Assembly (NCBI RefSeq): GCF_004345665.1
Contig: NZ_SLWR01000011.1
Location: 186,001 to 250,000 of the forward strand
Direction of reading: 5' to 3'
Origin: Kribbella antiqua
Lineage (GTDB): Bacteria > Actinomycetota > Actinomycetes > Propionibacteriales > Kribbellaceae
DNA: 64,000 nucleotides
Below, in pieces: positions 52,031 through 60,550 of the stretch; positions within the stretch are counted from its first letter, which is position 1, and every line of letters begins with the position of its first letter. The position numbers were made by a program, and so were the translations under genes. The notes below the pieces were generated by a model. It searched no databases and was not told where the DNA came from. It saw only the letters and a program-made list of their open reading frames with translations.

Positions 52031-54646
52031 ATGGACAACCCCACGCGCCGCGGGCGTTACCGCGGCCGCTGGACCGCCGCCGGTCTGCTGGTCGGCGTGC
52101 CCGCCATCGTCGTGCCGTGCCTCCTGTTCGCGCGGCAGGACTCGCAGGCCGCGACGATCGACGGCAATGCCTACTACCGGCTGGTTTCCGTACGCAGCGG
52201 CAAGGCGATGGACGTCAACGCCTTCTCCACCGCCGACGGCACCCGCATCCAGCAGTGGACCGACCAGAACACCGCCAACCAGCAGTGGAAGCTGAGACCC
52301 ACCGGGGACGGCTACTACGAACTGGTGAACCGCAACAGCGGCAAAGTGCTCGGCATAGCGGGCGATTCGACCACCCAGGCGGCCGCCGCCGAGCAGCAGA
52401 CCGACAGCTCCTCCACCTCCCAGGAGTGGCGGATCGACGATGTGAGCGGTTCCGACGCCGTCACTTTCACCTCCCGCAGGAGCGGCCAGGTCCTGGACGT
52501 CTCCGGAGGCTCCACGGCCGACGGCGCGCCGATCATCCAGTATCCCAGCAGAGGCAGCACCAACCAGCAGTGGAAGCTGGTGAAGTTGGCCGAGCCCCAG
52601 ACGGCCGGGTCCGGCCCGTACGCGTGGAAGAACGCCCAGGTGGTGGGCGGCGGATACGTCACCGGTCTGGTGTTCAACCCGCGCGAGAAGGGCCTACTGT
52701 ACGCGCGCACAGACATGGGCGGCGCCTACCGCTGGGACACCGCGGCCGAGCAGTGGATCCCGCTGACCGACTGGGCCGGCGAGCAGGACTGGAACCTGCT
52801 GGGCATCGATGCGGTGGCCACCGACCCCGTCGACCCCGCCCGGCTCTACCTCGCGGCGGGCACCTACACCAACGAGTGGGCCGGCAACGGCGCGATCCTG
52901 CGCTCCACCGACCGGGGCCACACCTTCCAGCGCACCAATCTGCCCTTCAAGCTGGGTTCCAACGAGCCCGGCCGCGGTGCGGGCGAACGGCTCGTGATCA
53001 ACCCCGCGGACAACGGCACCCTACTGCTGGGCACCCGCAAGAACGGCCTGTGGCGCAGCACCGACTACGGCGTGACATGGAGTCAGGTCTCCTCGTTCCC
53101 CGTCAAGGACGGGGCGGGCAGCGGCGCGGGCATCTCCTTCGTGACGTACGGCCCGGCCGGCAGCAAGACGGTCTACGTCGGCGTCAACGACAAGTCCACG
53201 CCTTTGTACCGTTCGACCGATGGTGGCAGCAGCTGGCAGGCCGTTCCCGGGCAGCCCACCGGCCAGATGCCGCAGCATGGTGTGGTCTCCGGTGACGGGT
53301 CGCTGTACCTGACGTACAGCAACAGCATCGGCCCCATGGACGCCACGGCGGGCTCGGTGTGGAAGTACACCCCGTCGGGCGGGGTGTGGAAGAACATCTC
53401 GCCGTCGCAGGGTGGTTACGGGTTCTCCGGTCTGGCCGTCGACGCGCAGAAGCCGTCCACGGTGATGGTCACCACCCTGGACCGGTGGTGGCCCGAGGAC
53501 GAGGTCTACCGGACCACTGACGGCGGCACGAGCTGGAAGGCGCTGGCGGACAAGTCGCAGCGCGATGCCTCCGGCGCCCCGTACGTCGGCAGCGGCACCG
53601 GGCATTGGATGACCGCGCTGGCCATCGATCCCTTCGACTCCGGGCACGTGCTGTACGGCACCGGCAACGGCATCTGGCGCAGCAAGGACGCCAACGCCTC
53701 CGACAGCGGAGGCACCAGCCACTGGGCCTCTGGGGCCCGCGGGCTGGAGGAGACCTCGCTGGCGGACGCGATTGCCCCTCCCGGCGGCGCCACCGTCATC
53801 ACCTCCATGGGCGACCAAGGCGGCTTCCGCCACGACTCCCTGACCGAGGTGCCCGCCGGACGGCTGAAGAACCCGCTGATGAGCAGCAGCACCGACATCG
53901 ACTTCGCCCAGACGGCCCCTGCAGTCATAGTCCGCGTCGGCACTGGCGGCGCGCAGGACGGCGCCTACTCCACCGACGGCGGCAGCAGCTGGAACGGATT
54001 CACGGCAGAGCCGGTGGGCAGCGCGAGCAGCGGCCATGTCGCGCTCGCGGCGGACGGCTCCACCATCGTGTGGACTGAGGCCGGCCAGGCCCCGTACCGC
54101 TCGACCGACAAGGGAGCGAGCTGGTCGAAGGTCAGCGGCCTGGGCACCGACGCCGTGGTCGTCGCCGACCGCTCCTCGGCCAATACCTTCTACTCACTCA
54201 CGGGCGGCACGCTCTACGCCAGCACCGACGGCGGCGCGACTTTCACCGCCCGCGCCACCAGCCTGCCCGCCGGCCGGCTCGCGGCCGTCCCCGGCATCGC
54301 CGGGGACCTGTGGATCGCCGGCGGTGGCAACGGGCTGCTGCACTCCACCGACGGGGGCCGCAGCTTCGCCGCGCTCACCTCGGTGCAGTCCGCCTCCGCC
54401 CTCGGCTTCGGCAAGGCCGCGCCGCGCGCCAACTACCAGGCCCTGTACCTGATCGGCACCGTCAAGAACGTGACCGGAGTCTTCCGCTCCACCGACAAGG
54501 GCGCCACCTGGGTCCGCATCAACGACGACGCCCACCAGTGGGGCAGCATCGGCGGAGTCGGCGTCATCACCGGTGACCCCGACACCTACGGCCGCGTCTA
54601 CATCGGCACCAACGGACGCGGTCTGCAGTACGGCGACCCGTCCTGA
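52031..54646 (+). CDS. Secreted GH74 xyloglucanase with N-terminal ricin-type lectin
   Basis: 871 residues. An N-terminal signal/anchor (about 13-37) and a ricin B-type beta-trefoil (about 45-195, with three QxW repeats such as NQQWKL) are followed by the GH74 catalytic domain of twin seven-bladed propellers. That domain shows GGGYVTGLVFNP, ARTDMGGAYRWD (one catalytic Asp) and SMGDQGGFRHDSL (the second Asp region), and many Asp-box repeats (STDGGSSW). It should endo-cleave xyloglucan from plant cell walls. AAGGAG lies 12 bases before the ATG. A lectin replaces the more usual C-terminal CBM2. It complements the expansin upstream. Confidence 0.92.
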   Translation: MDNPTRRGRYRGRWTAAGLLVGVPAIVVPCLLFARQDSQAATIDGNAYYRLVSVRSGKAMDVNAFSTADGTRIQQWTDQNTANQQWKLRPTGDGYYELVNRNSGKVLGIAGDSTTQAAAAEQQTDSSSTSQEWRIDDVSGSDAVTFTSRRSGQVLDVSGGSTADGAPIIQYPSRGSTNQQWKLVKLAEPQTAGSGPYAWKNAQVVGGGYVTGLVFNPREKGLLYARTDMGGAYRWDTAAEQWIPLTDWAGEQDWNLLGIDAVATDPVDPARLYLAAGTYTNEWAGNGAILRSTDRGHTFQRTNLPFKLGSNEPGRGAGERLVINPADNGTLLLGTRKNGLWRSTDYGVTWSQVSSFPVKDGAGSGAGISFVTYGPAGSKTVYVGVNDKSTPLYRSTDGGSSWQAVPGQPTGQMPQHGVVSGDGSLYLTYSNSIGPMDATAGSVWKYTPSGGVWKNISPSQGGYGFSGLAVDAQKPSTVMVTTLDRWWPEDEVYRTTDGGTSWKALADKSQRDASGAPYVGSGTGHWMTALAIDPFDSGHVLYGTGNGIWRSKDANASDSGGTSHWASGARGLEETSLADAIAPPGGATVITSMGDQGGFRHDSLTEVPAGRLKNPLMSSSTDIDFAQTAPAVIVRVGTGGAQDGAYSTDGGSSWNGFTAEPVGSASSGHVALAADGSTIVWTEAGQAPYRSTDKGASWSKVSGLGTDAVVVADRSSANTFYSLTGGTLYASTDGGATFTARATSLPAGRLAAVPGIAGDLWIAGGGNGLLHSTDGGRSFAALTSVQSASALGFGKAAPRANYQALYLIGTVKNVTGVFRSTDKGATWVRINDDAHQWGSIGGVGVITGDPDTYGRVYIGTNGRGLQYGDPS

Positions 54647-54661
54647 CCCCACAACCCATTG

Positions 54662-54699
54662 AGCTCCGGGTCAGCCTGCCAGCAGGCTGACCCGGAGCT
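54662..54699. terminator. Perfect 18-bp-stem terminator after GH74
   Basis: Arms 54662-54679 and 54682-54699 are fully complementary with a 2-base apex, extended by CATTG/CAATG outside. It begins 15 bases after the GH74 stop. It is strong on either strand. Confidence 0.85.
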
Positions 54700-54806
54700 G
54701 AACAATGGGCCGGACATCAAGCCTGTCCAAAGGCATTGCCGAATCCATCGATGCCACGTCGCACTGCTGGTTAGGGTGGGCGCCGGATTCGAGGAGGACA
54801 ACAGAC

Positions 54807-56755
54807 TTGAGAAGCCTGATCGGGGCTGTGGTTGTGCTCGCCGCTCTGGGGCTACAGCCCGTGCCGGCGGTCGCGGCTGGGAGCGGCGACATCACGCTCG
54901 ACATCCTGGCGAACCGTAACGTCACCCTGACCGGTGACGCGGTGGTGAACGTGCCCGATGGAACCACGACGTACGACGGGGCGATCCGCGGCGAAGGATC
55001 GCTGCGGATCGCGGGCAGCGGCACGTTGATCCTCACCAAGGACAGCGACTTCTCGTTGCCCAAGGCAAGTCAACGACAGACGGTCCGGATCCTCGGCGGT
55101 AACCACCCGTACGTCGTGGTCACGCGCCCCGATCCGCCGGCGGTCGTCGTCGACAAGGGCGCGACTCTGCAGTACGGCAACGGCGGCGGCACCGGGCTGA
55201 TCGGCAGATTCCCGTACGGCACGTCGCGCTGCCGAACGCCCGGGCCATCCTCAACCAAGGCACCTGAACAATCGACACCCCGCTTCACCAGACCGTCACC
55301 ATCCGGCAGAACTTCTACCAACGCGAGTACGGCAGCGACATCAACGTCCAGTCCCGCCCCGGCAGCAAAGTGATCCTGACCGGCCAGTACAGCTACTCGG
55401 ACCGTGGTGGCGACACCAACCCGTCACTGAGCAACCCGGCGATCAACTGGCGGAAGATCCCGCACGACTTGAACAAGCGCGGCACCAACATCAAGGGCGC
55501 CGACGTCCAGTGGGGTGACGGCAGCACGAGCAAGATCTTCATGCCGGGCACCGCGGACACCGTCTATATCAACCTGCTCGCCGCGCGGTTCCGCTCCAAA
55601 CTCACCTACGCCTACAACGGCCCGGTCACGCTCGGCGCCCCGATCGGTGGCGGTGTGTTTCACGACACCCTGAAGTCGCCTGGCGCCGGTGACGTCGTGA
55701 TCAAGGCGGTCCGTGGCAACGACGTGACATTCGCCGCCGACCAGTACTACGACGGCTCGACGACGATCGAGAAGGGTGCGACCCTTCGCCTCGGAAGTGG
55801 ACGGCCCGGAGGTGACGGCAGCCTGTTGACGAAGGCCGCGTTGTTCCGCGTCCTCAACGAGGGTTCGCTGGTGGTTCGCAACGCCGACAAGGCGATCACG
55901 CTGTCGAAGATCAGCGGCACCGGTTCACTGACCCAGGCCGGCGCAGCGACGACTCGCCTCGCCGGAGCGCTGACCTATACCGGCACCACCACGATCTCGC
56001 GCGGTGTCCTGGCGCTCACCGGCGGCAGCCTGACGTCCAGCAGCGCCGTGACGCTCACCAAGTCCGGCGCCAAGCTGGATCTGACCAAGGTCGGCAACCA
56101 GACACTCCGAAACCTCAGCCAGGCCTCCGGCACCACAGTCCTGTACGGCGATCGCGCCACGCTCACCTTGAGCCGTCAGTCCAAGCTCTCAGGCACCCTC
56201 CAGGGCGGACGGCTCGTCAACGTCGGCACCACCGGCGGGACGTTCAGCGTCAAGGGCGATTTCGAGCAGACTCCCGACGGTCGACTGTCCACCCGAGCGA
56301 CCGGTACGCCGGTCCGCGTGTTCGGCAGGGTATCGCTGGCCGGAAAGCTCGCCCTCACCCCGCCGGCCAAGCTCACCAAGGAAACCCTGCTGATCGCCAA
56401 TGACGGCACCGACCCGATCGCCGGCGCGTTCACCAACCTCCCCGAAGGCACCCGGGTCGCGAGCTACCAGATCACCTACAAGGGCGGCGACGGCAACGAC
56501 GTCACGCTGAAACCCGTCAAGGCGAAGACAGCCCTCGACCAGCCCACCGCGCACACCACGCCCCCGGCAACCACCACGACTGCGGCCGACGGCTTCTCCC
56601 TCAGCCTCCCGGCCACCCTCGCGGCCGCAGCCGTCGCGCTCCTCGCCTTCATCGTGATCGTCGTCCGCCTCCGACGTCGCACCTCGCAAGGACAATCCGG
56701 TGATGCACGCCCGCGTCCCGGAGGACGTCGGCGAGGACACGGAACCGGCGCGTGA
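54807..56755 (+). pseudogene. Surface beta-helix protein with PATR-like repeats, two lesions
   Basis: About 645 residues if repaired. The TTG at 54807 follows GAGGAGG and begins a signal peptide (SLIGAVVVLAALGLQPVPAV). The body is a repetitive beta-helix with autotransporter-associated repeats (YDGAIRGEGSLRIAGSGTLI, YTGTTTISRGVLALTGG). The C-terminus has a Pro/Thr linker, a membrane helix and RLRRRTSQ. Near 55222 the frame shifts, and at 55265-55267 a TGA replaces what was probably TGG (GT-W-TIDTP). Two independent lesions argue for real decay rather than one sequencing error. Confidence 0.82.
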
Positions 56756-56806
56756 GCTCCGCGCGCTCCGCAGGCTCCGGCATACCGGGCAAGCAGGCGG
56801 GAGCCT

Positions 56807-56843
56807 GGGCGAGCGCCCACCGTGGCCCGGTGGGCGCTCGCCC
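56807..56843. terminator. Bidirectional 16-bp-stem terminator
   Basis: A perfect inverted repeat, arms 56807-56822 and 56828-56843, with a 5-base loop, lying between the convergent surface-protein remnant and the lyase gene. Confidence 0.85.
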
Positions 56844-56866
56844 TGATGGTCGTCTCGAAGGTCGAC

Positions 56867-59800
56867 CTACCCAGCGGGCTTGATCTCTCCGTAGAGCTCG
56901 ACCTCGGACAGATTCCCGAACCAGTTCGTCGCGTTGTAGATGCGCAGGTACCGGTAGTGACTGTTGCCTGATGCCTGCTGATCGCTCCAGGTGTTCGCTA
57001 CCGCTCCGGTGAGCGGCTTGGTGAGGTCGGTCCAGGTCTGGCCGTCGTTCGATCCTTGCACGACGGTCCCGTTGGCCCGCTGTGGGTGGCTGGCCCGCGG
57101 AAGGAACAGCACTTCCTCGGGTTGCACGGTTGTGTGCGCGCCGAAGTCGAGGACGTAGTAGGCGCCAGTCCCACTGTTCAGATCGCTGTAGGTGTCGGGG
57201 TTGCGGTCGAAGAGCAGGTAGCCGACCTGCTCGGCCCCCAGTCCGGTACCCGGCCATTGTTTGTCGGACGCGATGACGTTGGCCACCTTGGCCACGTCGA
57301 TGAAATGTGCGGGGTCGCCCGCGATGTAGAGCTTCGATCCGTCGGTGGTTCCGTACAGGGTTGGTCCGGCCTTACCCGCGGCGTCGAGGTAGTCGACCGC
57401 GACCTGGATGTTGCCGGGTGGCACGTTGTCGAGTTTGACCGCGGCGGTCCAGTTGACGCCGTCCGCCGAGTTCGCCTTCGCCGACAGACCTTGGACGGTG
57501 ACGGTGACCTGGTGGAGCGGCTTCCTCGCGGTGACCGAGACGTCGACGGTGTCGCCCGTCATGATCTTTCCCGCGATGGCCTGAGCGGAGGCGATCGAGG
57601 CCGACTTCACCAGGTTGCCGATCTCGTGCCGTTCGCCGTAGATGTGGAACTCGGTCAGCTCGAACACGCCCCGCACGATCCCGTAGAGGACGTCCGGCAA
57701 CTGCTTGATCATCTGGACCTTCAGGTACCGGAACTGGTCATCCTGGAGGTCCTTGGCGACGTCAAGGGTGTTGAAATCCTGGGTGTACGCCGTGACGCCC
57801 GGGGTGAGGCGGGTCCAGTTGACGCCGTCGTTGGAACCGAACACGGCCGAGTTGGCGAGCCGGTCGGCGAAGATGTTGCTCTGGAACCCGAACTTGGTGG
57901 CGGAGACTCGGAAGTCGGGGCCGAAGTCGAAGGTGTGCGACATGTTGACGGCCTGCGGGTAGGTGGTGCCGGTCTGTTCGTCGCCGTCGACCATGTTGAC
58001 GATGCGGTCCCCGGTGGTGGAGGAAGCGACGAGCCCTGGGTAGTCGAGGCTGCCGTCCAGAGCGGTCTTCGGCGAGAGCGGTCGGAGCCCGTCGACGGCC
58101 GTGACGAGATCGGCCAGCGCGGCCAGGTACTCGGCGTCGGAGCCTTGCTTGCGCAAGGCGTCGGCGGCGTCCTCGGCGTTCCCATAGGCGGCCTCGGTCG
58201 CGGACTCGTACGCGGTGTTGTTGTGGTAGCCGCGTTTGGCGAGCACCATTGCACTCGTGCGGTCGTCGGCTGCGGCCAGGGTGATGCGGCGCGCTGCCAG
58301 GTTTGTGCCGTCGTCGGCAGCGACGGTTACCGTCCACGAGCCGGCCTCGGCCGGCTGCCAGGTCAAGGTGCCGGTTGCGGAGTCGAGTGCGGCGCCCTTG
58401 GGGAGCCCGGTCGCGGTGTAGGTCGTCCCCTGGGCGGTGGTCGCGGCGAGGTTGACGCTGATGTTCGCACCGAGCCAGCCGACGAACCGATCGGCAGCCT
58501 GATCGGCGAAGACGGGCCCCGCCGCGGGGTTGATGTTGATGTGGTCGAGGTCGACGGTCGTGCCTTCGGTCTCGATGAACAGGATGTCGCCCATGGGTCC
58601 ATCGGTCGTCACATAGTGCCACTGCCCGTCGGTGTCCGGCACGATCACCGGGTAGTCGCGCTTCATGGTATGGCCGTTTCGGCCGGTGCGCAGGTGAAGC
58701 ACTGCGTCGCCGTCGGTGCGGACACGGAAGCCCAGCTTCGGTCGGTTGGTCTCCCCGTTGAGGTAGGCGATCTTCGAACCGGGAGCCATCCGCACATACC
58801 CGTCGCCAGCCGTGACGTCGCCGGCCAGGTGCGTGTAGCGGTCCTCGACCTCATAGATGTTGGGGTTGTCGCCCAGCGGCGGGGTCGACTCCCCGGCCGC
58901 CGCCGCGGGCGCGAACAGCCAGGAGTCACCTCCGCCGTCGACGCCGTCCCAATAGTTGCCTATGGCACCGCCTCGGTAGTACCGCGGGCCGGGCCGTTTG
59001 GCGTAGGCCTCGGCGAAGTAGGGAGCCATCGCCCCGACATCCTTGCCGAGGGTGAACTCGTAGTAGTAATAGATCTCCCAGAAGCTCGCCGTGACATACC
59101 GGCCGCGGTAGCCGTCGGCGATGTGGTTGTAGGTGTCGCGGATCGTGCCGTCCGGCGAGATCGCGTACGCCATCGGCGTCCACGGGGTCTCGTAGCCGAG
59201 CATGAACCGCCAGAAGTAGTCGGCGGCGGCGAGGATCCGGTTGCCGAGGAACTCGTAGGGGCCGACGGCGTTCGGGGCGTGGGAGACGGTGCCGGCGACG
59301 GGGTCGACCTTCGTTCCCTGGGCCAGCAGCATGCGGGAGATGATCGCGGCGTTCGTGAGGTCGCCGCCGCCGTGGGCCTGGTCGCGGCCCATCTCGGTGT
59401 GCTGGACGTGCGGGTCCTTGATCGGCTTGCCGGTCTTGTCGTTGTGATCGACCCAGCGGAACAGCCGCGCGATCGAGCCGTTGAAGCCCTGGTCCTTGGC
59501 GGTGGCGTTGACGGTGAACCATTCGACCGACCGCTGGTAGAGGGCGGTGTCGTCCATGAAGATCGCGCCGGCCATCGCGCCCATCAGCGGGTAGTTGTGC
59601 TGGTTCATGAAGTGGTTGTTGTCGTTCTGGAAGGTCTCGATGACCGGTACGACGAGGTTGTGCGTAAACGCCTGCGTGTCCGCGTCCGTCCAGGGGTACG
59701 CCTCGTCGGCGCAAGAGGTGTAGCGCAGCAGCTCGGCCGCGGACACCATGCGGTTGAGCGGGACGCCGGTGTGGATGTGCGAGTCGGTGAAGTACTTGTA

Positions 59801-60307
59801 CTTCGCGGGATCCATCTGCTCCCAGATGCGGATGATGTCGAGTGCGTTCTTGCGGTAGACCTCGTCACCGGTGAGCACGTACAGAACGGCTTGTGTGTAG
59901 GACTTCAGGCCGTCGGCGATGAAGCGGCCATTGAAACCTTGGCTGTCGAACGCGTCCGAGGCCGGCTTGGTCGGATCGGCGCCGCTCCGGTTGGACGACG
60001 TCACGCCGGTCCCGGCCGCCGACGACTTCTGCATCGCAAGGAACGACGAGGTCCAGGGTTCGGCGCCGGCGGCGATCTGCCGGCGCGCGTTCTCCAGGAG
60101 CGGCTGGGTCAAACCGACGCCGGGATGCGCGAACCCCTGCGTGCTGACGGTGGACTGGAACGTCACGGCACAGGTGCCGAGAACTTGGGCGGCAGCCGAC
60201 CTGGCCACTGCGACCAGGAACCCGGTAGTGAGCAGGAGGGCTGTGGCGAGCGCGCCGAGTCGTCGGACGCTGCCCGCGGCAGGTGGAGTCGGACTCACAG
60301 AGAGCAC
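56867..60307 (-). CDS. Secreted multidomain polysaccharide lyase (alginate-lyase-like) with CBMs
   Basis: 1146 residues. A signal peptide (to about 40) is followed by an alginate-lyase-superfamily alpha/alpha toroid (about 60-460), with NNHFMNQHNYPLMGAMAG and HTEMGRDQAHGGGDLTNAA carrying likely catalytic Asn/His/Arg residues. Then come a beta-sandwich (YEVEDRYTHLAGDVTAGDGY), an Ig-like putative domain (TYTATGLPKGAALDSATG), a short helical spacer, and two discoidin/F5-8C (CBM32-like) modules at about 760-900 and 1010-1146. The expected reaction is beta-elimination on a uronic-acid polymer. It is divergent from an ABC transporter and preceded by a LacI-type operator. The exact polymer cannot be read from sequence. 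Confidence 0.88.
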   Translation of the reverse strand: MLSVSPTPPAAGSVRRLGALATALLLTTGFLVAVARSAAAQVLGTCAVTFQSTVSTQGFAHPGVGLTQPLLENARRQIAAGAEPWTSSFLAMQKSSAAGTGVTSSNRSGADPTKPASDAFDSQGFNGRFIADGLKSYTQAVLYVLTGDEVYRKNALDIIRIWEQMDPAKYKYFTDSHIHTGVPLNRMVSAAELLRYTSCADEAYPWTDADTQAFTHNLVVPVIETFQNDNNHFMNQHNYPLMGAMAGAIFMDDTALYQRSVEWFTVNATAKDQGFNGSIARLFRWVDHNDKTGKPIKDPHVQHTEMGRDQAHGGGDLTNAAIISRMLLAQGTKVDPVAGTVSHAPNAVGPYEFLGNRILAAADYFWRFMLGYETPWTPMAYAISPDGTIRDTYNHIADGYRGRYVTASFWEIYYYYEFTLGKDVGAMAPYFAEAYAKRPGPRYYRGGAIGNYWDGVDGGGDSWLFAPAAAAGESTPPLGDNPNIYEVEDRYTHLAGDVTAGDGYVRMAPGSKIAYLNGETNRPKLGFRVRTDGDAVLHLRTGRNGHTMKRDYPVIVPDTDGQWHYVTTDGPMGDILFIETEGTTVDLDHININPAAGPVFADQAADRFVGWLGANISVNLAATTAQGTTYTATGLPKGAALDSATGTLTWQPAEAGSWTVTVAADDGTNLAARRITLAAADDRTSAMVLAKRGYHNNTAYESATEAAYGNAEDAADALRKQGSDAEYLAALADLVTAVDGLRPLSPKTALDGSLDYPGLVASSTTGDRIVNMVDGDEQTGTTYPQAVNMSHTFDFGPDFRVSATKFGFQSNIFADRLANSAVFGSNDGVNWTRLTPGVTAYTQDFNTLDVAKDLQDDQFRYLKVQMIKQLPDVLYGIVRGVFELTEFHIYGERHEIGNLVKSASIASAQAIAGKIMTGDTVDVSVTARKPLHQVTVTVQGLSAKANSADGVNWTAAVKLDNVPPGNIQVAVDYLDAAGKAGPTLYGTTDGSKLYIAGDPAHFIDVAKVANVIASDKQWPGTGLGAEQVGYLLFDRNPDTYSDLNSGTGAYYVLDFGAHTTVQPEEVLFLPRASHPQRANGTVVQGSNDGQTWTDLTKPLTGAVANTWSDQQASGNSHYRYLRIYNATNWFGNLSEVELYGEIKPAG

Positions 60308-60393
60308 CTTCTTCCCTGAGGCGGAGGATTCACGGGATGAATTCGGTGACGAGCAGCAACGCCGAGCCGAAGGCTCCGAACAGGCGCAGCTCG

Positions 60394-60409
60394 TAGTTAA
60401 CGATTTCTA
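60394..60409. promoter_or_regulatory. LacI-type operator, site A (lyase side)
   Basis: TAGTTAACGATTTCTA, centred on CG. It is identical as a 16-mer to the reverse complement of site B. It directly follows the presumed -10 of the minus-strand lyase promoter, the classic repressor position. Confidence 0.75.
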
Positions 60410-60437
60410 CGCTAAGGATCATTCGCGCAGACAGCAA
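60409..60437 (-). promoter_or_regulatory. Candidate promoter of the lyase gene
   Basis: On the minus strand: -35 TTGCTG (60432-60437), 17-base spacer, -10 TAGCGT (60409-60414). Operator A overlaps its downstream edge. Confidence 0.5.
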
Positions 60438-60449
60438 CCCCGTGAGGCC

Positions 60450-60479
60450 TTGACGCTATGGGCATTCTGCTCCTACGGT
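60450..60479 (+). promoter_or_regulatory. Candidate promoter of the ABC operon
   Basis: -35 TTGACG (60450-60455), 18-base spacer, -10 TACGGT (60474-60479). Operator B begins 4 bases downstream, at the likely transcription start. Confidence 0.5.
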
Positions 60480-60482
60480 CCA

Positions 60483-60498
60483 TAGAAATCGTTAACTA
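60483..60498. promoter_or_regulatory. LacI-type operator, site B (transporter side)
   Basis: TAGAAATCGTTAACTA, the exact reverse complement of site A, 89 bases away. Together they bracket the divergent promoters and could support repressor looping. Confidence 0.75.
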
Positions 60499-60550
60499 TG
60501 ACGACCGCCGCCATCCCCTGCAGAACCCCTAGCCCTCTGGAGATTCACGC

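Noticed and set aside
57056-60319. A 1087-codon open frame on the plus strand opposite the lyase
   Set aside because: It is the antisense shadow of the lyase gene. Its product is a Val/Gly/Asp/Arg-rich string without domains or a ribosome site, while the minus strand has clear motifs.
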